Shown: positions 1 through 8,435, counted from the first letter of the stretch. The stretch is 23,268 bases of DNA from Candidatus Saccharibacteria bacterium UBA2112 (GCA_002331045.1 DCYK01000007.1:1-23268); one strand, 5' to 3'. The notes: generated from the sequence alone by a model not told the origin. Made by a program: numbers and translations.

Positions 1-395
1 TCTTTGCCCGTCAGCCCCACCAGTTCGATAACTTTTGGCACAGTGCTCTTGATCTCTCGACCAGTCATACCAGCAATTTCAAGCGCAAACGCAATGTTTT
101 CGTATACCGTTCGCTGAGGCAATAATTTAAAGTCCTGGAAAACGACACCGATCTTTCGTCGTAATAATGGAATATGTTTATCCTTCAGTGAATCATAATC
201 AATCCCACCAACAACGATTTTGCCGCTTGTTGGCTTTTCTTCACGAGTTAAGAGCTTTAAAAGCGTTGATTTACCCGCACCACTCGTACCCACAATAATC
301 ACAAATTCCTTCGGCTCAACATGCAAACTAATACGGTTCAGCGCCGCTTTATTGTCCCGTCCGTATGATTTCGTAACCCTATCTAACAGAATCAT
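1..395 (-). CDS. ftsE: Cell-division ABC ATPase FtsE, C-terminal part outside window
   Basis: ATPase of the FtsEX complex, which sits at the division site on the inner face of the membrane and in other bacteria controls peptidoglycan hydrolases. 131 residues are visible; the signature motif, Walker B and the rest lie beyond the window's left edge. Walker A (GTSGAGKST) is at residues 36-44. The Q-loop reads VFQDFKLLPQRTVYEN (about 85-100), the form typical of FtsE rather than of other ABC ATPases. The start is the ATG just behind a TGG-TATAAT box; the ATG 10 bases further upstream is in another frame. No Shine-Dalgarno fits, so a near-leaderless mRNA is likely. ftsX would be expected next, outside the window. 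The prfB-ftsE(-ftsX) neighbourhood is common in bacteria and supports the call. Confidence 0.93.
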   Translation of the reverse strand, partial: MILLDRVTKSYGRDNKAALNRISLHVEPKEFVIIVGTSGAGKSTLLKLLTREEKPTSGKIVVGGIDYDSLKDKHIPLLRRKIGVVFQDFKLLPQRTVYENIAFALEIAGMTGREIKSTVPKVIELVGLTGK

Positions 396-405
396 TACTT
401 GTCAT

Positions 406-414
406 ATTATACCA
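406..414 (-). promoter_or_regulatory. Extended -10 promoter of ftsE
   Basis: TGG followed by a perfect TATAAT. Counting seven bases from the box puts the transcription start about 4 nt before the ftsE ATG, too short for a ribosome binding site. No good -35 box is seen, which is usual for extended -10 promoters. Confidence 0.7.
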
Positions 415-466
415 TAACGCTCATGGAAGAACGGCTTTTAGCGACCAAAAGGTTGATGCCATCCTT

Positions 467-1267
467 TTACGCGTATGGATACTCTGCAAGTTCCCACTCG
501 CCTGTTTCCGCAGCATAGAAAGCCACATTATTGCAGCTAACCGCGCCCTCTTCTACACTATCAGGGCTCCCCTCTCCCGTCTTTTGCCATGCACTCGTCT
601 TTACTGTAAAGGCAATATCCTTCGCCTGACCATTAGAGGCTGGGTACATCATCACATCATAGAGATAGCTGCCATCGTCCTGTCGAGAGGCACCCATTTC
701 GTCAATAGAGAGAGTACTCCCCCTCGTCTTGCTCGTCGGGACAGGATTTGGAGTACTGCCAGCTCTTTTTTCCTCCTGCGTCTGCACTTCATGCGTTGAC
801 AATAACGCACTAACCCACTGCACTTGGTCATTATTTATCTGATCGTACACTTCCATCGCCACCCTACCTTCACGCGTCGGATGAAGTTGAACCTGAACCA
901 AAACCTCTTTATTTTCTGGTAAAAGCATCCTGCTTTCAACCTCATCACGATCTTGTATGTTTACAATTTTGCAATCATTCTGACGAAAGCGATGTGCTAT
1001 ATGATGTACCGCTACTTCAGGATTTTGCTCAAAATAATTCTTTAATTCTTCGGTTGAGAGATTTTCCAGACCACCAACTTGATTCGGCATCGTTTCTGTT
1101 GTGGTTTCAATGGGATGCGGACCATGCGCTTGCACCGGTTCGCCACAGCCAGTCCCAAACAAACCGACTACCGCAGCAACCGCAGCGGCGCCAGCAGTTG
1201 CCTTCATTCTGAGTGGATATCCCTCCGAGATATCAATCCTATGCTTGTTTGTTTCAGGACTTTTCAT
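467..1267 (-). CDS. Predicted exported protein or lipoprotein of unknown function
   Basis: I do not recognise the family. The 266-residue protein has a charged 20-residue N-terminus, then an Ala/Val/Gly-rich hydrophobic stretch (about 21-40) ending in GTGC, with Cys41 as a possible lipidated cysteine. The lipobox is poor (Gly at -3), so a membrane anchor or a cleaved signal peptide are alternatives. The rest is hydrophilic and extracytoplasmic if exported. A linker rich in Pro, Ser and Thr lies around residues 167-186, and a Cys-containing C-terminal part follows. A second Met at residue 21 would give a more classical signal peptide. The first ATG is preferred because a near-consensus promoter places the transcription start exactly on it. 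The gene lies between prfB and ftsE, so a cell-envelope role is a guess only. Confidence 0.8.
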   Translation of the reverse strand: MKSPETNKHRIDISEGYPLRMKATAGAAAVAAVVGLFGTGCGEPVQAHGPHPIETTTETMPNQVGGLENLSTEELKNYFEQNPEVAVHHIAHRFRQNDCKIVNIQDRDEVESRMLLPENKEVLVQVQLHPTREGRVAMEVYDQINNDQVQWVSALLSTHEVQTQEEKRAGSTPNPVPTSKTRGSTLSIDEMGASRQDDGSYLYDVMMYPASNGQAKDIAFTVKTSAWQKTGEGSPDSVEEGAVSCNNVAFYAAETGEWELAEYPYA

Positions 1268-1273
1268 GATATT

Positions 1274-1302
1274 ACTATATATTATTTCATGTAAATTGTC
1301 AA
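1274..1302 (-). promoter_or_regulatory. Near-consensus sigma-70 promoter, leaderless
   Basis: Perfect -35 TTGACA (1297-1302), 17-base spacer, -10 TATAGT (1274-1279). Counting from the box, +1 is base 1267, the A of the ATG of the predicted exported protein. It is the best-matching promoter in the window and shows that the organism uses ordinary -35/-10 spacing while omitting the 5' leader. Confidence 0.8.
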
Positions 1303-1335
1303 TCTGCTCTCGATCCGTACCTCTTGTGTAGCTGG

Positions 1336-2418
1336 CTAGTTACTGAGATTTGCTTCGAGATAGGCATTCATAAACCCATCAATCTTGCCATCGAGTACTG
1401 CTTGGGGATCCTTTTCTTCATATTTTGTACGCGTGTCTTTCACCAATGTGTAGGGATGCAAAACATAATTGCGGATTTGACTACCCCAATTAGCTGATTC
1501 ACCGGCACGAAGATCGGCTATCGATTCAGCATGTTGTTCTACTTGCAGCTGTGCTAATTTCGAACGCAAAATCTTCATTGCCGTTTCCTTGTTCTGTAAT
1601 TGACTACGTTCATTCTGAATCGCCACAACAATTCCGGTCGGTATATGCGTCACCCGTACCGCACTATCAGTCGTATTAACTGATTGCCCGCCATGCCCGC
1701 CAGCTCGGTACACATCAACCTTGAGATCTTTATCATCAATTGCAACCTCATCGGGCGTATCAATCTGCGGCAATACTTCAACTAGCGCAAAGCTCGTTTG
1801 GCGCAAATTGTCACTATTAAAAGGGCTCAGCCGCACCAGGCGATGCACCCCGTTCTCGCTTCGTAATTTGCCATACGCATACGGACCAGCCACCTCAAAT
1901 ACGCTTGTTTTAATCCCCGCCTCCTCGCCAGTAGATCGTTCATCTTGCGTGATGTGCATATCGCTATTTTCGGCCCAACGTAAGTACATACGCTCCAACA
2001 TCTCAGCAAAATCTTGCGCATCCGTTCCGCCAACCCCAGCACTAATCCGTACAATCGCCCCAAGACTGTCATATTTACCGTTAAACAACAGCTCTTTCTT
2101 GCGCTCACGTAATTCTGTCTCGAGCGCACTAATCTGCTCATCAAATTCCTGCTGCAGACTATCATCACCTAAGCTCATAAGCTCAACAATATCATGCACT
2201 TGCGTACGCAATACCTGCCATGGCTGTACGGTTGCGGCTAATGCTGCTTGCTGCTTGCTTTTCGCCTGAGCATCACTCGGATTATTCCAGACCTCTGGTA
2301 CTGCCAATTCATCCTCTAATACCTTCAGTTGCTTCGCCTTATTATCAATCGCCAACTGCTCGTATGCAGTAGCAACATCTTGCTGTAAAGCTTGTACCCG
2401 TTTCTCCAGTGGTTGCAT
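1336..2418 (-). CDS. prfB: Peptide chain release factor 2 (RF2)
   Basis: Releases finished peptides from ribosomes at UGA and UAA codons. 360 residues, full length. The N-terminal helical domain is followed by the stop-codon recognition tripeptide SPF (198-200, in RLVRLSPFNSD) and by the catalytic GGQ (243-245, in GGHGGQSVN), whose Gln is usually methylated by PrmC. The reading frame is continuous: the in-frame UGA and CUU slippery site found near codon 26 of most bacterial prfB genes are absent, so the usual autoregulatory +1 frameshift is not used. A functional RF2 argues that UGA is a stop codon here, unlike in CPR groups that read UGA as Gly. The start follows an extended -10 box with a predicted leader of only 4 nt and no Shine-Dalgarno. 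Transcription is divergent from murI. Confidence 0.97.
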   Translation of the reverse strand: MQPLEKRVQALQQDVATAYEQLAIDNKAKQLKVLEDELAVPEVWNNPSDAQAKSKQQAALAATVQPWQVLRTQVHDIVELMSLGDDSLQQEFDEQISALETELRERKKELLFNGKYDSLGAIVRISAGVGGTDAQDFAEMLERMYLRWAENSDMHITQDERSTGEEAGIKTSVFEVAGPYAYGKLRSENGVHRLVRLSPFNSDNLRQTSFALVEVLPQIDTPDEVAIDDKDLKVDVYRAGGHGGQSVNTTDSAVRVTHIPTGIVVAIQNERSQLQNKETAMKILRSKLAQLQVEQHAESIADLRAGESANWGSQIRNYVLHPYTLVKDTRTKYEEKDPQAVLDGKIDGFMNAYLEANLSN

Positions 2419-2428
2419 ATATTGCCCT

Positions 2429-2437
2429 ATTATAACA
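2429..2437 (-). promoter_or_regulatory. Extended -10 promoter of prfB
   Basis: TGT followed by a perfect TATAAT; predicted +1 about 4 nt before the prfB ATG. It lies back to back with the murI promoter in a 100-base intergenic gap. Confidence 0.7.
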
Positions 2438-2506
2438 AAGCGTGCGCCTCGTCCCTATTCCTCTTGCTATTGCTACTTCGTCGCATCTCTCAGAAACAAG
2501 GTACAG

Positions 2507-2512
2507 TATAAT
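2507..2512 (+). promoter_or_regulatory. -10 box of murI, leaderless
   Basis: Perfect TATAAT; +1 by the usual spacing is base 2519, the A of the murI ATG. There is no TGN extension and no clear -35. Confidence 0.65.
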
Positions 2513-2518
2513 AAAGTA

Positions 2519-3184
2519 ATGATAAGAATTGGTGTCTTCGACTCAGGTATTGGCGGCAAGGCGGTTGCAGATAAGCTCCAGCAACTTTTTCCGCATGTAG
2601 AAGTCCTCTTCGTCAACGATAGTCATAATGTTCCCTACGGCTCTGATCGACGTGCAGAAATCGTACAGAAAACCGAGAAAGCCATACAGCCGCTCCTTCA
2701 GGCAAACTGTGACGCGATTGTGATTGCTTGCAATACCGCCACAACTAATGCGATCGCAGACCTCCGTGCCCACCATCCTCACATACACTTTGTTGGTATC
2801 GAACCAATGATCAAACCTGCTGCAAGGCTCTCGCAATCCGGTGCAATCGCCGTATTTGCAACGCCAAGCACCCTAAAGAGTCACCGATATCACCAACTAA
2901 AAAATCAGTGGGCTCCACGCCTCACCGTCATTGAACCAGATTGCAGCCAATGGGCCTCCCTTATAGAAAAGGGTGAAGGAAAAAGAATCGACCTTCATGC
3001 AACAATTAATGAGATCAAACGCTGGCAGACCGACGTTATTGTTCTTGGCTGTACGCATTACCATCACATAAAAGACCGTATCGAGAGGACAGCGGGACCT
3101 GGCGTAAAGATCCTAGAACCATCTGACGCAATCGGTGCCCGCCTAGATTCACTTCTCTCTATAACTTCTCAACTGCCTGAATAA
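2519..3184 (+). CDS. murI: Glutamate racemase
   Basis: Cytoplasmic, cofactor-free racemase that makes D-Glu from L-Glu for the peptidoglycan stem peptide. At 221 residues it is shorter than the usual 255-285, but both active-site halves are present. The first Cys lies in IACNTA (Cys71) and the second in LGCTH (Cys178, with His180). The N-terminal FDSGIGG (7-13) carries the conserved Asp-Ser pair, and VPYGS is at 38-42. The shortening seems spread through the loops and the C-terminal end. The start is the ATG on which the -10 box places +1. The 3' end overlaps the 3' end of murD, on the opposite strand, by 26 bp; MurD consumes the D-Glu made here. The call is secure. Confidence 0.94.
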   Translation: MIRIGVFDSGIGGKAVADKLQQLFPHVEVLFVNDSHNVPYGSDRRAEIVQKTEKAIQPLLQANCDAIVIACNTATTNAIADLRAHHPHIHFVGIEPMIKPAARLSQSGAIAVFATPSTLKSHRYHQLKNQWAPRLTVIEPDCSQWASLIEKGEGKRIDLHATINEIKRWQTDVIVLGCTHYHHIKDRIERTAGPGVKILEPSDAIGARLDSLLSITSQLPE

Positions 3185-4454
3185 ATTGATCGCCTCGATC
3201 ATAGACATTCTTGAACATATCAAAACTGGCACAGGCAGGACTGAGCAACACAACATCACCAGGTTGTGCGTACTGTGCTGCCTTATTGACAATATCGGTC
3301 ATTGATACATCCATGCCAATATTGTCGTAGCGCGAAAATCCTACGTCCCTCAGCGCACGCTCAATTGCCGTAGCTTCATGCCCAATCAGAATTGCCTGGC
3401 GTATAGTACTATCCTGCTCCTTCATAACCTTCGCAAGCTCCTCATACGAAGCTCCTTTGTCATAGCCGCCGAGAATAATAACTTTTTGCTGATCAAACGA
3501 GGACAGTGCGGCAATCGCACTCCCTGGCGTAGTCCCAACGCTATCATCGTAATACGCTACATCGTTCACTGACTTCACCAATTGCAAACGGTGTGGTAAT
3601 CCTTTAAATGCCGCCAGACCTTGTCCAATGGTTGTACCATCTTTTACCCATGGTCGCACTGCCTCAATCGCAGCACATGCATTATCCTGATTATACCGAC
3701 CTGGTAAGCGAAGCATACTCAGTGAACACAATTTTTGTCCACCATAATAAAATGCGTCACCTTCAACATGGGCACCTTCTTGACGCTGATACCCCACCGG
3801 ATTACCACTTGAACGCCGTGCGATATCAACAGCAAACTGGTTATCAGCTTTATAGACCACAATGTCGTCGTCGGACTGATAGGCGGCAATGTGTGATTTT
3901 GCCTCTATGTAATCATCAAGATCTTTATGAACATCCAAATGCTCAGGCTCAATGCCCAACACGACAGCCACATGGGGACTACTATCACAATCCCACAGCT
4001 GAAAGCTACTAAGCTCATAGACCACAATGTCATCCGGTCCAATCTGATCAATAACATCAAACGCTCCAACGCCGATATTACCAACGAGCCACGCCTTTCT
4101 ACCATCTGCATCGAGAATTGACTTAATCAGACTGCACGTCGTTCCTTTGCCCTTAGTCCCAGTCACACCAATAATTGGAGCTGGGCACATCTTCATAAAC
4201 TCACGCGCCATCGTCGTCACCTGACCGCTCACGGCAACTTTCCAAGGTGGAATCGCAGGTGTCTTTATCGCAAGATCCGCCGTAATGCCCCTAAAATCAT
4301 GAACACCACCGACAAACTTCACATCATCAGGTAACGTGTTTTTTGGCTCTGGCTTGTTATCGTATACAGTAAACAGAGCATCTGGATACTTTGCACGATA
4401 ATACTTATAGACGCTCTCGCCCTCAACACCATAGCCCAGAATCGCTATATTCAT
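3159..4454 (-). CDS. murD: UDP-N-acetylmuramoyl-L-alanine--D-glutamate ligase
   Basis: ATP-dependent cytoplasmic ligase that adds D-Glu to UDP-MurNAc-L-Ala. 431 residues in three Mur-ligase domains: a Rossmann-like N-domain (GYGVEGESV near residue 7), a central ATPase with P-loop GTKGKGTT (99-106) and the Lys of EAKSHI (the carbamylated-Lys position), and a C-domain with GLPHR, DDSVGTT, GGYDKG and SPACASFDMFKN. Two departures from the E. coli enzyme: the P-loop has FolC-like GKGT instead of GK[ST]T, and DSKATN is replaced by DSVGTT, losing the Lys equivalent to Lys319. Residues matching Thr321, Lys348, Ser415 and Phe422 are kept. It has its own promoter with a leader of about 3 nt, in the 21-base gap after the M16 gene, and converges on murI. 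Confidence 0.92.
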   Translation of the reverse strand: MNIAILGYGVEGESVYKYYRAKYPDALFTVYDNKPEPKNTLPDDVKFVGGVHDFRGITADLAIKTPAIPPWKVAVSGQVTTMAREFMKMCPAPIIGVTGTKGKGTTCSLIKSILDADGRKAWLVGNIGVGAFDVIDQIGPDDIVVYELSSFQLWDCDSSPHVAVVLGIEPEHLDVHKDLDDYIEAKSHIAAYQSDDDIVVYKADNQFAVDIARRSSGNPVGYQRQEGAHVEGDAFYYGGQKLCSLSMLRLPGRYNQDNACAAIEAVRPWVKDGTTIGQGLAAFKGLPHRLQLVKSVNDVAYYDDSVGTTPGSAIAALSSFDQQKVIILGGYDKGASYEELAKVMKEQDSTIRQAILIGHEATAIERALRDVGFSRYDNIGMDVSMTDIVNKAAQYAQPGDVVLLSPACASFDMFKNVYDRGDQFIQAVEKL

Positions 4455-4463
4455 ATGTTTAGT

Positions 4464-4469
4464 ATTATA
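4464..4469 (-). promoter_or_regulatory. -10 box of murD, near-leaderless
   Basis: Perfect TATAAT inside the 21-base gap between the M16 stop and the murD ATG; predicted leader 3 nt. murD can thus be transcribed apart from the secA-M16 unit. Confidence 0.6.
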
Positions 4470-4475
4470 CCCCGA

Positions 4476-5762
4476 TTATGATCGGTCGAATAGTGGCGAA
4501 AGTTTTTCATACAGAGCAACTAGTTCTTTACGCTCTCCACCACTGACGCCTGCAAGGACATGGATATTGCAGTCAATGAATTCACGTGCCGTGGCAATAA
4601 TGCGTTCACGAGTTGTTTTCCGAATCGAATCAGGTACTTTTTCATATTCTTTTACAATATCGTCTGCAAAATAGCGATTAGTATAGAAGTTACTAATCTG
4701 CGATACCGTTTGCGCTCCCATCTGGTGACGTCCTAGTGCATATGATTTTGCCGCATTGATTTCTGCCTCTGTCAGTTTGCCGTCTAGTACTGCACGGAGT
4801 TCTCGCACGATAATATCAAACAGTTCGCCCGCCGTATCTAGGTTTACCTGACCACCAAAATCCCACGACGAATCATGAAAGCCCACCGACGTATCGCTAA
4901 ACATGCCGTATGCCAAACCTTTCTTGCGCGCCGCACCATAAATGCGCGAATGCATCGTCCCCGTCAGAATATGATCCAAACAATCCATAGCATCTGATTC
5001 TTCATCGGCCAATTCGCGCGGCACCACCATCGACCAAGCAAAAGTTAGGTTCGATGATTCTTTCCGCCGAATTAGTGTTGGTTTACTAGTATGGAATTCA
5101 TCATGCGGTGCCGGAAATCGTTCGCCTTGAGGTAATTCCCATTCTTCTAGCTGCCGTCTCACCTCTGCTTTTCGTCCGTGAAGTTTCCCTGCAATCACAA
5201 AACGCATGTTGCCGGTTGTATGCGTCCGAGCATGATGCTCTTTGATGTGACGCAGCTTCACTCGGGGGATTGTACGAAGGCGCTGATTGAATGTGAGAAC
5301 ATCCTCGCCCAAAAGTTGCTGTACTTTCGGCCAGAGCAGTCGATTGTGATTATTCAAGAAACCAGTCAATTCACTACGTACATTACCCTTTTCGGCCTCC
5401 AGTTCATCGCTGTTAAAGCGGGGCTGACAAATTGATACACGTTGCAAATCCAAAATCCGCTCCCACTCAAAATCAGCGCAATCAGCAACGTAGACCATAC
5501 TGAGATCACTTGTATAGGCATTATGATACGCACCATTTTTAGTAAATTCTGCTTCGAATTCATGTTCGCTTTTGAACCTGGCGTTGGCACCAAAAGCCAT
5601 ATGTTCCATAATGTGCGCCGTTTCATAAATATTTTTGCTTGCAACATAACGATTCCCCGCTCGAAACTGAAACTGAAAACTCATCACCGTGGCATCTGGC
5701 ACATCAATCAGCAAACCACGCGCACCGTTTTTCAATCGTACCTCTTCTACTGTGTGCTTCAT
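4476..5762 (-). CDS. M16 family zinc metallopeptidase (processing-peptidase-like)
   Basis: A 428-residue M16B-type peptidase, the family of mitochondrial processing peptidase and bacterial YmxG/PqqL-like proteins. The inverted zinc motif HxxEH is HIMEH (50-54), and the third ligand, a Glu, follows after exactly 76 residues (Glu131, in GNVRSEL), the canonical spacing. The second, inactive M16 domain contains GAARKKGLAYGMFS (about 280), the usual substrate-binding element. No signal peptide is visible, so it is probably cytoplasmic, or half of a dimer. It starts 11 bases after the secA stop, with only a weak AGG upstream, so it is probably translated from the secA mRNA. Placement next to secA suggests a role in handling exported or signal peptides, but that is inference. 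Confidence 0.9.
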   Translation of the reverse strand: MKHTVEEVRLKNGARGLLIDVPDATVMSFQFQFRAGNRYVASKNIYETAHIMEHMAFGANARFKSEHEFEAEFTKNGAYHNAYTSDLSMVYVADCADFEWERILDLQRVSICQPRFNSDELEAEKGNVRSELTGFLNNHNRLLWPKVQQLLGEDVLTFNQRLRTIPRVKLRHIKEHHARTHTTGNMRFVIAGKLHGRKAEVRRQLEEWELPQGERFPAPHDEFHTSKPTLIRRKESSNLTFAWSMVVPRELADEESDAMDCLDHILTGTMHSRIYGAARKKGLAYGMFSDTSVGFHDSSWDFGGQVNLDTAGELFDIIVRELRAVLDGKLTEAEINAAKSYALGRHQMGAQTVSQISNFYTNRYFADDIVKEYEKVPDSIRKTTRERIIATAREFIDCNIHVLAGVSGGERKELVALYEKLSPLFDRS

Positions 5763-5773
5763 AGGTCAGCTAC

Positions 5774-8389
5774 CTACTTTCGGCTCTTTTTACGATTTTG
5801 ACGCTGCTTTTTCTTCTTTTTACGTGCTGTTGTTTTTGTTTTTGTATCGCTCTTTGCTTTTTTTGCCACCGTAAAGTCATCGTCTCGGTTGCGCTGACCG
5901 CCAGTTACTTCATTTACTCCCCGCTCAACTGAATGTTCGGCAAGCCGCGTTAGTTCGGTCTCATGCTCCTCCTCAACAGAGGCCATGACATCGCTCGGGC
6001 GCACACGCATAACTGCACCGAGCACCTCATCACGCAGTGTTGCCTGCAGACTATCAAACAACTTGGCACTCTCAGAGCGATATTCAACCAACGGATCACG
6101 CTGACCAACAGATCGCCAGTGAATTCCCTCACGAAGATGTTGCATATTCTCTAGGTGTTGCATCCATAGCGTATCGAGTACCTGCAAGTAGACATCACGC
6201 TCAATCTTGCGCATGATTTCAGGTGTTAGCTCCTTTTCTTTTGCCGCATAAAGTTTTGTGACAGCTTCTTGCGCCATCAATCGTCGTTTTTTATCGCGCT
6301 TCTCAGCACCGATCCGAGCAATCTCCTCATCATCCAGCTGGAACATTGCACTGAATTCTTCTGCAAACTTTGGATTGTTCTTTGCCGGTAACTCTACAAG
6401 AGAATCAATTTTTTCGTGCAACAATCGCTCAACCTCTGGCCTAATCGTTTCGCCCTCGAGAATCTTACGCCGCATGACATAGACGACTTTTCGATGCTTA
6501 TTAATGACATTGTCATACTGCACGACGTTTTTGCGAATATCATAGTTATAGCCCTCGACACGTTTTTGCGCCGCTTCGAGCGTCTTTGAAACTGCCTTAT
6601 TCTGAATCGGTGTCTCTGCATCAACACCTAGACGATCCATCAATCGCGCAATACGCTCCCCCTGGAATATACGCATCAAATCATCTTCGGTTGATACATA
6701 AAACTGCGTTTCACCAGGATCACCCTGACGGCCACCACGACCACGAAGCTGATTATCAATACGTCGCGCCTCATGTCGTTCGCTGCCTAGCACCACCAAA
6801 CCACCAAGTTCTCGCACGCCTTCGCCAAGTTTAATATCAGTACCACGTCCGGCAATATTTGTTGCTAAGGTAATCGCGCCTTTCTCGCCCGCTTTTTCGA
6901 TAATCGCTGCCTCACGCTCGTTATTCTTGGCATTTAGTATTTCGTACTGAATGCCTTCTTTACGAAGATAGTTTGCAATCAATTCATTCTTTGTAATCGA
7001 GGCACTTCCTACTAGCACTGGTCGTCCTGCTTCATGGTGCCGCTTGATCGCTTCGGCGACAGCTTTCAACTTCCCTTTTTCTGTTTTAAAGATAAGATCA
7101 TCTCGGTCAATACGCGCAATCGGCTTATTCGGTGGAATTTGTACGACATCGAGGCTGTAGATCTGCTGGAATTCTTCTGCCTCAGTAAATGCCGTACCAG
7201 TCATACCGGCCAGCTTATTATAGAGACGGAAGTAATTCTGGAATGAAATTGTCGCGAGTGTCATACTTTCCTGCAGTACCGCAACACCTTCTTTCGCCTC
7301 AATCGCTTGATGAAGTCCTTCATTATAGCGACGACCCTGCATCAAACGACCAGTATGCTCATCGACAATAATGACTTCACCGTCATTAGTGACGACATAG
7401 TCCTTGTCACGATGGAACAATGTCTGTGCCTTCAGCGCCTGATCCATATGGTATACCGACTGGACATATCCAGGTGTGTACAAATTTTTTATTCCCAACA
7501 TACGCTGTACTTTTTCGACACCCTGGTCACTCAGCGCAACCGTGCGACGTTTCTCATCTAGTACGTAATCATCGGGTACAAGTTTGGCTGCCACTTTCGC
7601 AAACTGATAGTAACTATCGGGATTTTCGGCTGCCGGGGCACTAATAATGAGCGGCGTCCTCGCCTCGTCAATCAAGATACTGTCAACCTCATCAACGATC
7701 GCAAAATGCAACTCACGCTGACGAAGCTCTTCGACATCATTGACCATATTGTCGCGCAGATAATCAAAACCGAACTCATTATTCGTACCATACGTAATGT
7801 CGGCTGCATATGCTTCCTTACGAGTTACCGGTCGCAACTTCCGCATACGCGGATCGTCGTGTTTTTCATTATCGTAACTTGGATCAAAGATAAAAGATGC
7901 ATCATTAATAACAATACCCGTTGAAAGTCCAAGAAAATGATACAATTCGCCCATCCAGCCAGCATCGCGCTGCGCAAGGTAGTCATTCACCGTCACCAGA
8001 TGCGCCCCCTTGCCTTCAAGTGCATTCAAATACATAGGCAATGTGGCTACCAACGTTTTTCCTTCACCTGTTTTCATCTCGGCAACATTACCCTCATGTA
8101 GTGCGATTCCGCCAATCAATTGGACGTCAAAATGACGCATGCCAAGCACACGATCACTCGCTTCTCGTACTAACGCAAAGGCTTCTGGTAGAATATCGTC
8201 GAGTTTTGCTCCCTTTTTAGCAAGACGCTTCTTTAATACTTCCGTCTGTTTTTTTAATTCCGGCTTGGACATTTTGTGGTATTTTTCAGCCAACACATTA
8301 ATTGTGCTGACTTTTTTCTCCAAACCTTTCAAAATCCGCTTCTGCGGATCACCGAAAATTTTTACCAAGACTGCTTGTCTGCTAACCAT
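5774..8389 (-). CDS. secA: Preprotein translocase ATPase SecA
   Basis: Motor ATPase that pushes unfolded preproteins through SecYEG. 871 residues. Walker A MKTGEGKT (105-112), DEAD-like DEVD (233-236) followed by the SILIDEARTPLIIS segment, the second motor domain with TNIAGRGTDIKL and ERHEARRIDNQLRGRGGRQGD, and the scaffold and wing with WMQHLENMQHLREGIHWRSV are all recognisable. The Cys/His zinc-binding tail that contacts SecB and lipids is missing; the last 31 residues (841-871) hold 17 Lys/Arg instead. The 40-nt leader contains AGGAG, though set rather far (12 nt) from the ATG. It lies downstream of hpf, as in Bacillus, and upstream of the M16 peptidase. Confidence 0.98.
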   Translation of the reverse strand: MVSRQAVLVKIFGDPQKRILKGLEKKVSTINVLAEKYHKMSKPELKKQTEVLKKRLAKKGAKLDDILPEAFALVREASDRVLGMRHFDVQLIGGIALHEGNVAEMKTGEGKTLVATLPMYLNALEGKGAHLVTVNDYLAQRDAGWMGELYHFLGLSTGIVINDASFIFDPSYDNEKHDDPRMRKLRPVTRKEAYAADITYGTNNEFGFDYLRDNMVNDVEELRQRELHFAIVDEVDSILIDEARTPLIISAPAAENPDSYYQFAKVAAKLVPDDYVLDEKRRTVALSDQGVEKVQRMLGIKNLYTPGYVQSVYHMDQALKAQTLFHRDKDYVVTNDGEVIIVDEHTGRLMQGRRYNEGLHQAIEAKEGVAVLQESMTLATISFQNYFRLYNKLAGMTGTAFTEAEEFQQIYSLDVVQIPPNKPIARIDRDDLIFKTEKGKLKAVAEAIKRHHEAGRPVLVGSASITKNELIANYLRKEGIQYEILNAKNNEREAAIIEKAGEKGAITLATNIAGRGTDIKLGEGVRELGGLVVLGSERHEARRIDNQLRGRGGRQGDPGETQFYVSTEDDLMRIFQGERIARLMDRLGVDAETPIQNKAVSKTLEAAQKRVEGYNYDIRKNVVQYDNVINKHRKVVYVMRRKILEGETIRPEVERLLHEKIDSLVELPAKNNPKFAEEFSAMFQLDDEEIARIGAEKRDKKRRLMAQEAVTKLYAAKEKELTPEIMRKIERDVYLQVLDTLWMQHLENMQHLREGIHWRSVGQRDPLVEYRSESAKLFDSLQATLRDEVLGAVMRVRPSDVMASVEEEHETELTRLAEHSVERGVNEVTGGQRNRDDDFTVAKKAKSDTKTKTTARKKKKKQRQNRKKSRK

Positions 8390-8435
8390 ATAATAGCCCT
8401 ACTCCTGCCGTTTTCGTCTGAAATAACTAGTACCG

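Noticed and set aside
1721..2269. 182-codon open frame on the plus strand
   Set aside because: Antisense to prfB; a by-product of that gene's codon use.
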